Shown here: piece by piece, positions 41,304 through 52,174 of the stretch
Layout: each line of letters opens with the position of its first letter
How positions within the stretch are numbered: the stretch's first letter is position 1
Assembly (NCBI GenBank): GCA_021396245.1
Contig: WNYE01000015.1
Span: forward strand, 62,001-126,000
Reading direction: 5' to 3'
Source: Sporothrix humicola
Taxonomy: Eukaryota > Ascomycota > Sordariomycetes > Ophiostomatales > Ophiostomataceae
Length of the DNA stretch: 64,000 bases
Notes under the pieces: model-generated
Database searches by the model: none
What the model saw: the letters and a program-made list of their open reading frames with translations, nothing else
Told to the model about the DNA's origin: nothing
Made by a program: the position numbers and the translations under genes

Positions 41304-44099
41304 TTACGCTGCCATATATGACAGGTCAGGGAGGCCACGGATGATGCTGTCAGCCAAGGAGGCAACAGCTTTGTCGTCTAGTTGAGGAGGAGGAGGAGGT
41401 GAAGGAGTCAGAGCAGGGATAGAAGGCTTGACTGGAACTGGAGCTGGTGCTGCAGCTGGGACAAAGGCAGGAACGGCCTCCACTGGCGCCGGAGGAAGAG
41501 GCATCGCCGTCATGGGCGGAATACTAAATTCCTCCTTGACAGGCGACGAGATCATCTCGCCCCAGTCGTCATCGTCGTCACCGTCGGCGAACGCTCCACT
41601 GTCTTCCTTTTCGGTTGATGGCGGGAGAGTTGGCGCAATATCGCGTGGGGGTAGCACAACACTGAACCGGCTGGGTTGCGAGACTGTCGGCGACGGGACG
41701 GCCACGACGGGTGATGGTGCTGCCACAGGTTGTGGTGGCGGCGCTGGCCGTTCAAACTGAATAGAGTTCCTCGCTGACTCGGCCTTGTCGTGACTGTGAT
41801 TGCCACCACCACTGCCCCAGCCAAAGACCGGCGCCGGCGAGAAACCTGGCGAAAACTCGCCCGAGAACCCAGCAGGGCTCGAAACACCGGCACTCGCTCC
41901 GCTGCCTTCGTTGGCCCACGCCGATGACGTCGCTGACAGGTTGTACTTGTGGCCCGCCCCGGGAGGAGCTCCAGCAGGCCGCTTCTTCTTAAACACCTCA
42001 TCCAGCGCCACAGGCTCGGCTGCCGAGTCCCACCCAAACAGGTTGCCGCTGCGGCCGCCGCCTCCACCGGCTCCACCGCCCAGCCCACGCCCGAACCCGC
42101 CGCCCAGCGTCGGCTTGCCCGTAAACGAGTCCTCCTCCATCCAGCGGCGCACGATCTTGACGGTGTCGTCGCGGATCCGGCTCGTGCGCCAGGTCACGGG
42201 CCGGTAGTTGTCGTTGTCGTCGCCGCCGGCCGCGTGCTTCCGATAGCTGCCGTGGCGGGCGATGCGGTACCAGACTTTGCGTTCCGAGATGGTCGTGAAG
42301 CTGTCGTCCAGAATGTAGTCGGGGATGAAGGCGTCGAGGTGCGGCTTTGTCGAGCTGTGCTCGTCGTCCTTTGCCTTCTTGGGTTGTGGTCGGACCTTGA
42401 CATCCTTGTCGTTGTAGAGCTCGTCGATCTTGGTTTGGTCAACACTGTAAGTCTGCTTGCCATACAGAGCAAGCAGGCCGGAAGCGGAAAGAATGTCAGT
42501 GTCTGGGGCGGGCAGTGCCTTCGTCTCGTCTTTTGAGTCGTTAGCGACCTTTGGTGTATGAGGCGGTTCATATGTTGTATCTTCTTTTGCCGCTGGGGTG
42601 GCCTCTTTAGAGTCATCTTCAGAGCTTTCGTCTGAGCTTTCGTCGTTATCGTTGTTCTCCGTGCCGTCCTCAGTGTCGTCTTGACTTGTCTCTTTTGACA
42701 AGTCTGAGGTCGGAAATTCTGTTTCAGTCTTTATGGGCGTCTCAACAAACAGGGCCGCTTTTGGTGTTGGCTCGGCCTCATTGTCTTCCCCAATTTCGGA
42801 CGTATCGATACTTCTGTCCGACACAATGCTACCGTGCCGGCTGCTGTCTCTGGCGCTCGACGACGCCGACACTGACCGCACAGCCGCCCGCCGTGTCGAC
42901 AGCCCATCGTACAGCTCCACCAAGCCCTGAACCTTGGACGACGACTTGCGTTGCACAACGTGGGGTCGTGGCGTTGAGGTCGTGCCTGTGTCTGTGTCTG
43001 CATTCGATATGTCTGCATCTGTGGCTGCAGTGGAGCCGTCTGCGGCGTGGGTAGTGGCGTCATCTTCGACAGACGTTGTGGGTGAGTCTTGTATTGGGTC
43101 ATCGATGTCGGCGTGGCGGTTTGTGCTTCTGCTTCCGTCGGAGCCAGACGATGATGGTCGGGACGAGGAAGAGGTTATGGGAGGGAAGGTCGGTTGTGGA
43201 GGAGGTTTTGGTGTTTCGTCGTTTTCTTCTTTGTCGCTATCGGTGCCATCTTCGCTATCGACATGTTCAGCAACGATCTGGGGCACAGCAACGTCTTTTG
43301 GTGCCTCATCTATAGTCTTCTCAGCAGATTTTGCTTCGTTCTCGTCAGGTTTGCTGGCATTGCTCTCGTCGAGTCGTAGTACAGGTATGGATAGTGTGCT
43401 GCTCGCTCGTGTTCTCATGTAGTCCAGCTTTTGGTTCTGGTCTGTATCGTCGTGTTTTTCGTTTGCCTGGGCTGGAACTGAGCTCCATGGGTCAATGCTC
43501 GGCGATCGTGATCGGCCAATTGCCCCAATTCCTTTTGCGCTCCCAAGGCTGTTGACAGACGACTGTCGCGACAATGCGCGTCGCCGCCGAGGACTCCCGC
43601 CGGGCGAGCCGCCGGGCGACAGTGCTGCCGAGCTCGGCCACGCGATCGGGCTCAGTTGGCCCAATCCACCGTATGCCGTCTTGCTATCTTTCCGGGGTGA
43701 GAGGTGAGTGTTACTCCCAGAAGTGCCAAACCCATTCTCGAAATCCTCTCCAGCAAAGCCTCCCCAGCCAGACGTGCCGGGTGTTGACAGCCCTCCTCCT
43801 CCAAGACTGGTGTTTGTGTCCGCCGTCGCCGTCGCCCAGTCGCCAAAGGCATTGTCGTCGTCGAATCCGCCGAATCCGCTTTGCCCATCGTCGTCGTCGG
43901 CCCAGGGCGAGGCTTCGGGAAGCGATGCAAAGGGCGTGTTGCCGCTCAATCCGCCGGCCAAAACGGCCGGCTGCGGCGGTTTGGGTGTGTCGTCGCCTCT
44001 CCCATTCAGTCCGTTCGTTGTTGTCCCATTCGCATTGCCATCACCAAATCCATTGCTATGGTCGGATGAAGTCCATGGAGAGCCCCACGGATCGTCCAT
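41304..44099 (-). CDS. Large acidic disordered protein with adaptor-type motifs
   Basis: Single exon, 931 aa. The N-terminus (MDDPWGSPWTSSDHSNGFGD) and repeats of FGGFDDDNAFGDW, WGGFAGEDFENGFG and IDPWSS resemble the aromatic-acidic peptides by which proteins bind clathrin adaptor ear domains. A further one, DDDDDWGEM, is near the C-terminus. The central 400 residues are Asp/Glu/Ser/Thr-rich. A conserved folded-looking block lies at about 590-680 (YILDDSFTTISERKVWYRIA, RHGSYRKH, RRWMEEDSFTGKPTLGGGFG). The end is Pro/Val-rich and closes SIIRGLPDLSYM. Some fungal homologues are, as I recall, labelled glucan 1,4-alpha-glucosidase, which nothing here supports. A role in AP-1/GGA-type trafficking is inference from motifs only. 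Confidence 0.85.
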   Translation of the reverse strand: MDDPWGSPWTSSDHSNGFGDGNANGTTTNGLNGRGDDTPKPPQPAVLAGGLSGNTPFASLPEASPWADDDDGQSGFGGFDDDNAFGDWATATADTNTSLGGGGLSTPGTSGWGGFAGEDFENGFGTSGSNTHLSPRKDSKTAYGGLGQLSPIAWPSSAALSPGGSPGGSPRRRRALSRQSSVNSLGSAKGIGAIGRSRSPSIDPWSSVPAQANEKHDDTDQNQKLDYMRTRASSTLSIPVLRLDESNASKPDENEAKSAEKTIDEAPKDVAVPQIVAEHVDSEDGTDSDKEENDETPKPPPQPTFPPITSSSSRPSSSGSDGSRSTNRHADIDDPIQDSPTTSVEDDATTHAADGSTAATDADISNADTDTGTTSTPRPHVVQRKSSSKVQGLVELYDGLSTRRAAVRSVSASSSARDSSRHGSIVSDRSIDTSEIGEDNEAEPTPKAALFVETPIKTETEFPTSDLSKETSQDDTEDGTENNDNDESSDESSEDDSKEATPAAKEDTTYEPPHTPKVANDSKDETKALPAPDTDILSASGLLALYGKQTYSVDQTKIDELYNDKDVKVRPQPKKAKDDEHSSTKPHLDAFIPDYILDDSFTTISERKVWYRIARHGSYRKHAAGGDDNDNYRPVTWRTSRIRDDTVKIVRRWMEEDSFTGKPTLGGGFGRGLGGGAGGGGGRSGNLFGWDSAAEPVALDEVFKKKRPAGAPPGAGHKYNLSATSSAWANEGSGASAGVSSPAGFSGEFSPGFSPAPVFGWGSGGGNHSHDKAESARNSIQFERPAPPPQPVAAPSPVVAVPSPTVSQPSRFSVVLPPRDIAPTLPPSTEKEDSGAFADGDDDDDWGEMISSPVKEEFSIPPMTAMPLPPAPVEAVPAFVPAAAPAPVPVKPSIPALTPSPPPPPQLDDKAVASLADSIIRGLPDLSYMAA

Positions 44100-44737
44100 T
44101 GCGGGCGGCGAGGAGCATATTTAGATTGGGAAAAAGAGGTATGCCGATTTGTATCTGCAGACCGGCAGTGCAGACACGGCTGTTGTCAATCGGCCAGGGT
44201 GGTTGTGTGGTCGCGTGTCGTGATGCTGATTCGAGATCGAACCTTGAACCTCAAAAGGTGCAAAAGGGGCGTGCAGGAGCTTGATCTATTTGGCGATTGT
44301 TTGGTGCTTCAAGACGCGCTAAGACCCCATTGCAATGCGAAATGGAGGTGGGCCTAATGCGCAAAACGTCAGCGCTCTGTTCCGGGTTGCCGCCAGCCTG
44401 TAGGCACCTGCATTCAACTGTCATTGGCGGGCTGGGCCTCTAGCTCGACCGGGGTTTGGCTGGTGAGTGCTGGCCACTGGAATCTGCAATCAGAGCTACA
44501 TCTTACAGGTATCGCCAGCGCTGATTCGCCAGAACATTCCGCCACCTCTGCACAATAATTACTAATTGGGTCCTATTTCGGCGCCCATATTTTGGACTTT
44601 AAGACAAAAGTCGACGCCAACGGCCTCAGCCTTGTCCTCTCGTTGTCTTGCTTCGAACAAAACGATGCTGCTATACCGACACGAGCAGTTCCTTCCAACA
44701 GCAATAGACTGCTGTGTTTGAACTGTCAACGTCCACC
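44100..44737. other. Divergent promoter region
   Basis: 638 bp between the acidic protein gene and CFD1. Nothing gene-like. Confidence 0.4.
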
Positions 44738-45732
44738 ATGTCTCTCACAAAAGTCAAGCACATTGTGCTGGTGAGTCCCCTCTCTCTTGCGACAACATCT
44801 CAAGATCTACGACAAATCAGAATCATAGCTAACCTGTCAAGGTCCTCTCCGGCAAGGGCGGCGTCGGCAAGTCGTCCGTCACGACACAGCTCGCCCTCTC
44901 GCTCTCCCTCGCGGGCCACTCGGTCGGTGTTCTCGATGTCGACCTGACAGGGCCCTCGATCCCGCGCATGTTTGCCATTGAAGACGAAAAGGTCACACAA
45001 GCCCCCGGTGGCTGGCTGCCCGTCACCGTCCACGAAGCCGATCCGTCCAAGGGTATCGGGTCGTTGCGCGTCATCAGCCTCGGTTTCCTGCTGCCCAAAC
45101 GCGGCGATGCCGTCGTCTGGCGCGGCCCCAAAAAGACGGCCATGGTGCGCCAGTTTCTGAGCGATGTCTTTTGGGGCGAGACCGACTATCTCCTGATCGA
45201 CACGCCGCCGGGCACGAGCGACGAGCACATTTCGCTCGCCGAAACACTTTTGCAAAACACCACACCCGAACAAATGGCCGGCGCCGTTGTCGTCACCACC
45301 CCGCAAGCCGTGGCCACGGCCGACGTGCGCAAGGAGCTGAATTTCTGCGAAAAGACAAGCATCCGCGTGCTGGGCGTCGTGGAGAACATGGCCGGCTTCG
45401 TGTGCCCCAACTGCTCCGAGTGCACGGACGTCTTTATGCGCGGAGGCGGCAAGGCCATGGCCGAGGACTTTAACGTGCCATACCTGGGCAGTGTCCCGCT
45501 GGATCCGCAGTTTGTCGTGCTCGTCGAGTCTGGACGGACGCCTGTCTATCCAGCGGGCACGCAGGTTCAAGGCGAGGCATTTGTTCCGCCAGCAGAAGAG
45601 GTGTCATCAGCCGAAAGCAGCAACGGTGATGGACGGCGACGAGATTTGTTTGTGCAAAAGTACCGCGCCTGCTCGCTCGAGCCCATTTTCCGAGGAATCA
45701 CCGCAGAAGTGACCAAGGCCGCAACGGAGTGA
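44738..45732 (+). CDS. CFD1: Cytosolic Fe-S assembly scaffold ATPase Cfd1 (NUBP2)
   Basis: P-loop NTPase that with Nbp35 forms the scaffold for cytosolic and nuclear iron-sulphur cluster assembly. Exon 1 is only 33 bp (44738-44770, MSLTKVKHIVL); exon 2 is 44842-45732. Spliced length is 307 aa, usual for the family. The deviant Walker A LSGKGGVGKSSVTTQLALSL is restored only by splicing across the 71-bp intron. LLIDTPPGTSDEHIS is the switch/Walker B region. The bridging-cluster cysteines are in VCPNCSEC. No N-terminal four-Cys ferredoxin-like motif is present, which separates it from Nbp35. Confidence 0.95.
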
Positions 45733-47308
45733 ACATACGAGGAGAGACATATAACATATAAAATGAGGCACATTTGGCATATCATGGAGTAATGATTTCA
45801 GGGATAACGATAGAATAACGTACACGACGACAAAATTCATAATAAAAATTGTAAAATTGACACATACCCTGTAAACAAAATCATAAATAAGCCTCAGTAC
45901 GGGTGCACACCGCATCTTACCCATATGGATGCGATCGAGATCTTCAGGGACAGCTGCATATATTATCTCACCGGTGACGGTGCCAATATCACTCACTGCA
46001 GAATCAGAGTGGGCACAAAAGTGACGAAATCTGGTTGGCTCAATTCAACCCAATTCGCCCACGCCTCAGCGCCCGTCTCGGCCTAACCCGGTTGGCTGAC
46101 TTGGCTGACTACCGTCCCAAGTCGAGCGCCTTCCAGAAATATTCAGCAGTGTCGACAGCCCAAACAAACGCCGTCTAAATTCTCCTAATCGTCACAGTCG
46201 CAAACTTTTGGCACATCCTCATGTTGTGAACAGGGGCCCTGCCCTGTAAAACGGGTGTTTTTTGTCTGTCTTTGAGTCGGGAAGGACAATGGGGTGGGTC
46301 TTGCCGGTACGTGGGGTTCAAGACAAAAAAAAAATTGGCAGCCGCCACAGCCCACTGTTGCAGCAAGACCCACCCCAGATTTAGAATTTTGGAGGGGTGA
46401 AGAGGGTGGGAAGCAGCGAAAAAAGGAAGGAACAAGGCACGAAGCGCAGCAAAAATAAATAAGAAAAGAAAAAAAGAAGGAACGAAGAACACCAAAATCT
46501 GTGCCCCACTGCAACGAAAATCTCGCGCTGCGCAAGACACCAGGCACAACAAAGCAGGAAGAAGGCACGACCAACTTGCCAAATCTGAAATCTGCAAGTC
46601 ACAAAGTCACCGCCCTGGCAATTGGCGGGGAGGAGAGACAAACTGCCACAAACTCGTAGTACGACTCCAGAGTGACATGCCAGACGCACCTTCCTTGTGT
46701 GCCCCCAAGATGTACATACCAGGTCTACTAGTCCAAGGCAAAAGGCAAGACCACAAAATTTTAGTAGTCTTTTTTTAGAGGCGGTTCCTCTTGACGTCGT
46801 TTAGTATTTTTTTTCTCGCTCACACTCGCAAGCTCCTGCCCTGTCGCTTTTTGGCTCTTTTTTTTTCTCCTTTCCTCCCCTTCTTCTTCAACCTCTCCTT
46901 TTTCATCCTCGAACGTTCTCGAGATCCAATCTCACCCACGTTTTCTGTTTTCCAACATCTGCTTTGACTCCTGTCACCAAATTCCGGCTTTCCTGCACAT
47001 CTCAGTTCTGGCCTATCGCCGTTGCAGCTTTGACCTCGGACGAAAAAAAAACGAACTGACCTCATCCTCTGAGCCCTATTTTCGGCCAAGCAAAAAAACG
47101 CACGCGACTACATCACCGCTTTCTGTCAACTCGACAACCTCGTCACCAAACAACCTCTAATCTGAAAGCTCTTTCACCTTCCACCGTCAACACCCTCTCA
47201 TCGACTTTACCTCGTTCACCATCTTCTCCCTTTCCACTCGTCTTCCTCCTATCCTCAATTTAATGTCAGCCACCGGCATATAGCCCCTCATCCACCACCC
47301 GGTCCTGA
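45733..47308. other. Intergenic, CT-skewed
   Basis: CFD1 3' flank, then sequence whose long minus-strand frames are low-complexity products of base skew. A hexacodon ATG frame (MSATGI, 47263-47283) lies just upstream of the TATA box and is probably untranscribed. Confidence 0.4.
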
Positions 47309-47316
47309 TATAAAAG
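47309..47316 (+). promoter_or_regulatory. TATA box of the SAM decarboxylase gene
   Basis: TATAAAAG, about 30 bp upstream of the expected start site near 47340 and 55 bp before the first ATG of the leader. Position is the only support. Confidence 0.5.
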
Positions 47317-47363
47317 ACGGTCTGGGCCCTGTTGAACCTTACGTGTTTCTACGGCAGTGATCC

Positions 47364-47554
47364 ATGAGCTCAAAGGATCTCCTGCGTTTCCTCTCCAAGC
47401 CCGCAAAGTAGGTGTTTGTTCATGGTCCCGTTGTTATTCCCTCCCCCTCTTCTCTCTCTTCCCCATCATCATCACGATGCTTCCTCGTGATACTTCACTT
47501 TCAGTCTGCGGCATAACTAACATCTCTCTCTTCTCTCCCTTCAGGCCCCGATAG
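47364..47554 (+). promoter_or_regulatory. Leader uORF of SAM decarboxylase spanning a likely intron
   Basis: The first ATG after the TATA box opens a 15-codon uORF (MSSKDLLRFLSKPAK) whose stop TAG (47409-47411) lies within a possible donor GTAGGT (47408). If the intron to the acceptor TTCAG (ends 47544) is removed, the uORF becomes 17 codons (ending KPAKPR, stop 47552-47554). No other ATG lies between 47545 and the main start at 48003, so this uORF would be the only one in the spliced leader. Translation of SAM decarboxylase is uORF-controlled by polyamines in animals and plants; control here is inference. Confidence 0.55.
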
Positions 47555-48002
47555 CACCCCTTTACGAACTCCGATTTTGATACTTCCTCGCCTGCTCTCG
47601 TAGCAAAAACCCAAACCAGTCCCCAACACTTCTCGATCGTTGCCTGGTACTCTGTCCCGAGTATCGGTCCTTCTATCGGGTTGTTCGTTGCACCACAACT
47701 GCCCAAGATTCCTTCCTCGCAGGTCTTCCGCCTCCCCGTCTCCGCTCGCCCCCCATAACGCGGCTCTCCCCCGAGAGTTGACCCAATATCCCCATTAGAC
47801 ACCATCGCACGCCTGCTGCTCTTTCCCACCGTCCTGTGGGCCTACTCTCCTCAAACGGACACCGCAAGGTTCGTTTGAGAGGAAGCTAGTAGCGCTCCGC
47901 GGAAGCTGCAAGCATCACCAACCCCTGTACCCCCTTGATACCGAATCCGTCACTGCTCTCCGTCCTCTTTCTCCGGCCTCAAACCGACCCAAACCTACGG
48001 AG

Positions 48003-49826
48003 ATGGTCGCTCTTGATATCCCCAATGGCTGCACTCTTTCGCCGTCCCTCGCAACTCCGCATAATCTAGCCGGCACGCCTCATCTGCATATCAACCATGA
48101 TGTCGCCGCCGATCTAGACTCGTCCAACGCCTTTGAGGGCCCCGAGAAGCTCCTGGAGGTCTGGTTCGCTCCCAGCCCCAAGGCTCTCGCCCCCTCCGTC
48201 AAGGAGAATGGCCTCAAGTCTGTGCCCGCCGATGTCTGGGTCGAGATGCTCGACCTTGTCAACTGCAAGATCCTGTCCGTGATCCACTCCGAGACCGTCG
48301 ATGCCTACCTGCTGTCCGAGTCCAGCATGTTTGTCTTCCCCCACAAGATTATCTTGAAGACCTGCGGCACCACCACCCTCCTTCTGGGTCTGCACCGCAT
48401 GCTGCGCATCGCCGCCACCGTGGCCGGTTTCCCCTTCCACAACGCCGCCTCTACCAAGGACATTCGTGCCGCCGCCACGCCTTACCGTGTCTTCTACAGC
48501 CGCAAGAACTTTTTGTTCCCGGACCGCCAGCAGGGCCCCCACCGCAGCTGGAAGCAGGAGGTCAAGTACCTCGACGACATGTTTGAGAATGGCAGCGCGT
48601 ACATGGTCGGCAAGATGAACGGTGACCACTGGTACCTGTACATCACCTCGCCCAGCGCCAACTTCAACCTGACTCCGCCCCAGTCGCCCGTCGACGAGGA
48701 CGGCAACGCCATGTCCAACAGCACGGTCCTCCGCTCCAACAAAATCCCGACCGGTATCACTTACCCTCTGGCTTCGGCCCCGGCCAGCCGTGCCTCTGAC
48801 AATGGTGCTGCTTCCACGGCTGCCGACGACGAGGACACCAGCGACGAGACTCTGGAGATTCTCATGACGGACCTCGACCCGGAGAACGCCAAGCAATTCT
48901 ACCTGTCGAATGCGAGTGCGGTCGCGCACGACAGGCTCCTGTCCACGACGAACAGCGCTCTCCTCAAGGCCGCCCAGGCGACCAACAAGGCCCCGAAGCA
49001 TGGTCACGGGCTCAAGGGTGACTTGTCCGACAGCACCTACAGCGTCCTCGACAACGACGAGCTGTTTGACGTTGAGGTTGACGACATTTCTCCGGGTGAT
49101 GGCGCCAACACCAAGAGCGGCGGCGGCAGCTCCGGCGGCTCGCTGACCCCGCTCAGCGAGCACCTCGACTCGGTCGACATGGAGGCCCTTACCACCGAGG
49201 GTCACGCTCTCGGCACCGTCGTCTCCGACAGTTGCGGCTTGTCGGACGTGTACCCCCAGACGGTCTACCCGGATGCTCGCATCGACGCCTACATGTTCTC
49301 GCCCTGTGGCTTCTCGGCCAACGGTGTGATCCCCGCTCCTCCTGCCGACGAGACCCCCGAAAAGGTCGAAAAGGCCGAGACGGCGTCCGTGTCCACCAAC
49401 GACTCGTCGCCCGCCTCTGCCCAGGGCAACCACTACTTCACGGTCCACGTCACCCCCGAGCCCAACTGCTCGTTCGCCTCGTTCGAGACCAACGTCCCCG
49501 GTGGGCAAAAGGGCCGCCAGACTGCCGACATTGTTAAGCACGTCGTCGACATTTTCCGTCCCGGCCGCTTCAGCGTGACCCTCTTCGAGGCCAAGGGCAA
49601 GTCCGCCGTCGCCACGGGCGCGTCGTCCAAGGACCAGTACTTCTTGGCCAACGACAACAATGCCATCAAGGCTGGCCTGGGCCCCAGCAAGCGCCTCGAG
49701 CAGATCCCGGGCTACCGCCGCATCGACCGCATTGTCCACGACTTTGAGGACTACGACCTCGTCTTCCGCTTCTACGAGCGCGACGGCTTTGTCAGTGACG
49801 GCGAGGCGCGCGTTGGCGAGCTGTAA
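48003..49826 (+). CDS. SPE2: S-adenosylmethionine decarboxylase proenzyme
   Basis: Makes decarboxylated SAM, the aminopropyl donor for spermidine and spermine. Single exon, 607 aa, against about 330 in human and 396 in yeast. The extra length is disordered sequence, mainly residues 230-400 (SDETLEILMTDLDPENAKQF, GGGSSGGS) and 440-480. Catalytic landmarks are FEGPEKLLEVWF (Glu45, Glu48), the self-cleavage site LSESSMFV (between Glu106 and Ser107, where Ser107 becomes the pyruvoyl group) and KTCGTTTLL (Cys121). C-terminal core blocks are YMFSPCGFSANGV, YFTVHVTPEPNCSFASFETN and RFSVTLFEAKG. The leader is long, CT-rich, and has a TATA box and a uORF. Confidence 0.96.
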   Translation: MVALDIPNGCTLSPSLATPHNLAGTPHLHINHDVAADLDSSNAFEGPEKLLEVWFAPSPKALAPSVKENGLKSVPADVWVEMLDLVNCKILSVIHSETVDAYLLSESSMFVFPHKIILKTCGTTTLLLGLHRMLRIAATVAGFPFHNAASTKDIRAAATPYRVFYSRKNFLFPDRQQGPHRSWKQEVKYLDDMFENGSAYMVGKMNGDHWYLYITSPSANFNLTPPQSPVDEDGNAMSNSTVLRSNKIPTGITYPLASAPASRASDNGAASTAADDEDTSDETLEILMTDLDPENAKQFYLSNASAVAHDRLLSTTNSALLKAAQATNKAPKHGHGLKGDLSDSTYSVLDNDELFDVEVDDISPGDGANTKSGGGSSGGSLTPLSEHLDSVDMEALTTEGHALGTVVSDSCGLSDVYPQTVYPDARIDAYMFSPCGFSANGVIPAPPADETPEKVEKAETASVSTNDSSPASAQGNHYFTVHVTPEPNCSFASFETNVPGGQKGRQTADIVKHVVDIFRPGRFSVTLFEAKGKSAVATGASSKDQYFLANDNNAIKAGLGPSKRLEQIPGYRRIDRIVHDFEDYDLVFRFYERDGFVSDGEARVGEL

Positions 49827-50862
49827 GCGGCGAGCTGCAGCCGTCAAATCTTTTGGTTTTCTCATCAGGTTTTCTGGCCTCTACTTTTGATTATTTTCTT
49901 GCACATGCTACGATGATTTACTTTTTTGCTATTCTATCTTTTGTCAGTTTTGATTTACTCTTTATGTTGCTTTGGATTTTGATTTGAAAAAATAATGTCT
50001 GTCTTCCATCTAACGGCACTCTTCTTTTTTTTTCCTTTCAACGTCTTTCATTAATAGCCCACGTTTTGGTGGCGTATTGCATTTTTGCACACGCCTTTTT
50101 TGGACTTTTGGCAAGGACTTTGGAGTGCTTTTTGATGATACAAGCACCTTCCCTACCGCCATATTTTATTACTTGAGCTAGTGCCAAGAGAAGCCCAGAA
50201 TGGGATCTCTAATCTTTTACAAATGGAATATCTACAGACACAACTTTGTTCACGGTGTGCTGATAAGTGTGAAGTGATTTGTAGGGAGATGAAAGATTGG
50301 TTTTGAGTAAAGTAATCCTAGTTTTGTTTTTACGCTTATTTATTTACTTATTATTTTTCTTCAAAAACTATTGCCTTTATATTTATTATTATCCGCCTTA
50401 CTCAGTCAATCCTGACTATTGGCGACTAGCTAGACAGAACCCTCTGGGGAAAAAACTGTCACAGAACTACGTAGTGTGGTAAGCTTCGAGTGTGTCAAGC
50501 GCGAACCTTAGCAAAATACATAACAAGCCGTAGCAAATAGCCCCCCCGTAACTATCCTTCCGAATTCTCGTCATTAGTATTATGTCCCCCCCTAAAGTTC
50601 GCTGCTGGCCCTTGTGTGCCGGACGGTACGACAGGGTCTCCTAACCGGCTTACACCTGATTCACGAAGAACTATTGCCTTTTTTTTTTATCGAAAAAAAA
50701 ATAATGTTGTTTTTTGCAAAGATAATAGGTCAATATATATTTAGGAATAAACCGTTATGATAAAAGTTTACAATAGAAAGTTTTTACTCTCATATGAACC
50801 AACTTAATTCAAATGTTAAGGCTAGATAAACACGAGCCTCGTTTGTCAACGCTTTGAATATG
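49827..50862. other. Convergent spacer with an AT-rich island
   Basis: T-rich 3' flank of the decarboxylase gene. From about 50290 to 50860 the sequence is very AT-rich, with an actattgcctt string at 50368 and again at 50670, possibly a decayed repeat. No coding sense. Confidence 0.4.
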
Positions 50863-51645
50863 CTATTGTTTGAGACCCCCTTTGGGAAAGTACTTCATGT
50901 ATCGGAAGACATAATGGCCCCATACGGCTCCAGGCCCTTCCTCTTCGGGCGGCGGCATCGGTGCAAAATCGTCCAAGTTGACATCCAGTGACCGAATGAC
51001 CTCAAAGCCCGACTTTGCATACATCTTCCACGCCGGCTCAGACGAGTGCACCCATGCAAAGACGCCATGCGTGTCACAGACGTCGGTGCCCCATCGCAAG
51101 AGAGCCGACCCGACGCCGCGGCCTTGGTACTGCGGTGCCACAATAAGCCCAATCACGAAGAGACAGCGCACTTTTGGCTGTCCTGGAGGTGGATTGGACG
51201 GCATGACCTCGTCCATCCAGGCCTGCATGTCACCGCCGGTGAGAGCCTCGAGCCGTTTGATCGGGTCGGCGGGTGGTTCTGCTTTGTCCTTGTCCTCTGG
51301 CTGCGGCGCGTTTTCCGCTCTTGCTTTGACTGGAGCCGGGGCTTCTTTTGCTGGCGCTCCTCTGAGGATGGGCACATCTTTCGGCGCAAACCCGTGGAAC
51401 CCCCAGTTGCAGTAGCCCATAATGTCGCCCGAGTCCTGGTCGACGACTTTGAGGACGACGCAATGTGGCTTTGTGAGTGTTTTGGGCAGGGCTTCTAGGG
51501 TGTACTGCTCCATGTCAAAGGGCTTCTCTTTGCCCAAAGCCTTCATTTGTGTCTGGCGGTCGCTCTTAAAGGCTTCGCCGCTGATGCGGGCCACTTCTGG
51601 CACATCGTCGAGCGTGACGGCCTCAAGTTTGTATTGTGTGGACAT
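50863..51645 (-). CDS. GNAT-family N-acetyltransferase
   Basis: Single exon, 260 aa from the ATG at 51645. That start (MSTQYKLEAVTLDDVPEVAR) opens the GNAT fold; a longer frame to 51816 adds a non-conserved stretch. Acetyl-CoA motif A is VIGLIVAPQYQGRGVGSALL (Q-x-x-G-x-G/A type), followed by motif B-like FAWVHSSEPAWKMYAKSGFE. A charged insert (about 110-150, PAPVKARAENAPQPEDKDKA) separates beta strands 3 and 4. The substrate is unknown. Fungal relatives are small-molecule or protein acetyltransferases of about 220-260 aa. Confidence 0.9.
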   Translation of the reverse strand: MSTQYKLEAVTLDDVPEVARISGEAFKSDRQTQMKALGKEKPFDMEQYTLEALPKTLTKPHCVVLKVVDQDSGDIMGYCNWGFHGFAPKDVPILRGAPAKEAPAPVKARAENAPQPEDKDKAEPPADPIKRLEALTGGDMQAWMDEVMPSNPPPGQPKVRCLFVIGLIVAPQYQGRGVGSALLRWGTDVCDTHGVFAWVHSSEPAWKMYAKSGFEVIRSLDVNLDDFAPMPPPEEEGPGAVWGHYVFRYMKYFPKGGLKQ

Positions 51646-52174
51646 TGTGCTGTTGTGCTGTTGATATTGTTGTTGTATTTGCGAGACTTTTGTATTTGTG
51701 AAAGGACAGATGCACTTATCTCCGCATGCACATCTGTACCTTCCTTCTTTGTCAACTTGTATCATGCAGGTTAAATCTGGTGGGTAATAAGGCGAAGGAA
51801 AACATGGTCTCATCATTCAATGCCTGTCTCATTACAATGCATGTTTTTGGGAGAAAAGAGAAAAATAAAGACGCCTCTCTCCTATTTTTCCTATTGATAA
51901 CCAAAACGCACAAAAAAACAAATGCTTCATTTACATAAAAAAGGGGGCTATCAACACCGAATGCTCTTCGATCTTTCACCTTGATCTTCGTTCGCAATCC
52001 CTTCACAAATTTCCGTGGCCCTTTTGTCTTCCAAGCTCCTCCAGTTTTCAAAATACCAATGTCTATACGATCATCATAAAATGGGATGAAAAAGGGGAAA
52101 GGAAAAGAAGAGAAGGCGGGTAAAGTATAAGAGAAAGGGAAGGAACACAGAAAACCACAACCAATCATCTCCGA
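51646..52174. other. Spacer between two minus-strand genes
   Basis: GNAT promoter with TGT/TTG-rich tract near 51655-51680, and 3' flank of the AP-1 mu gene. The gene order is GNAT downstream of AP-1 mu on the same strand; no gene seen between. Confidence 0.4.

Noticed and set aside
47263..47283. Six-codon uORF (MSATGI) reminiscent in length of the mammalian AMD1 hexacodon uORF
   Set aside because: It lies upstream of the TATA box at 47309 and so is probably not in the mRNA; the peptide does not match.
48114..49865. 583-codon open frame antisense to SAM decarboxylase
   Set aside because: It is the mirror of a GC3-biased coding region, with Val/Gly/Arg-rich low-sense composition; the sense frame has all catalytic motifs.
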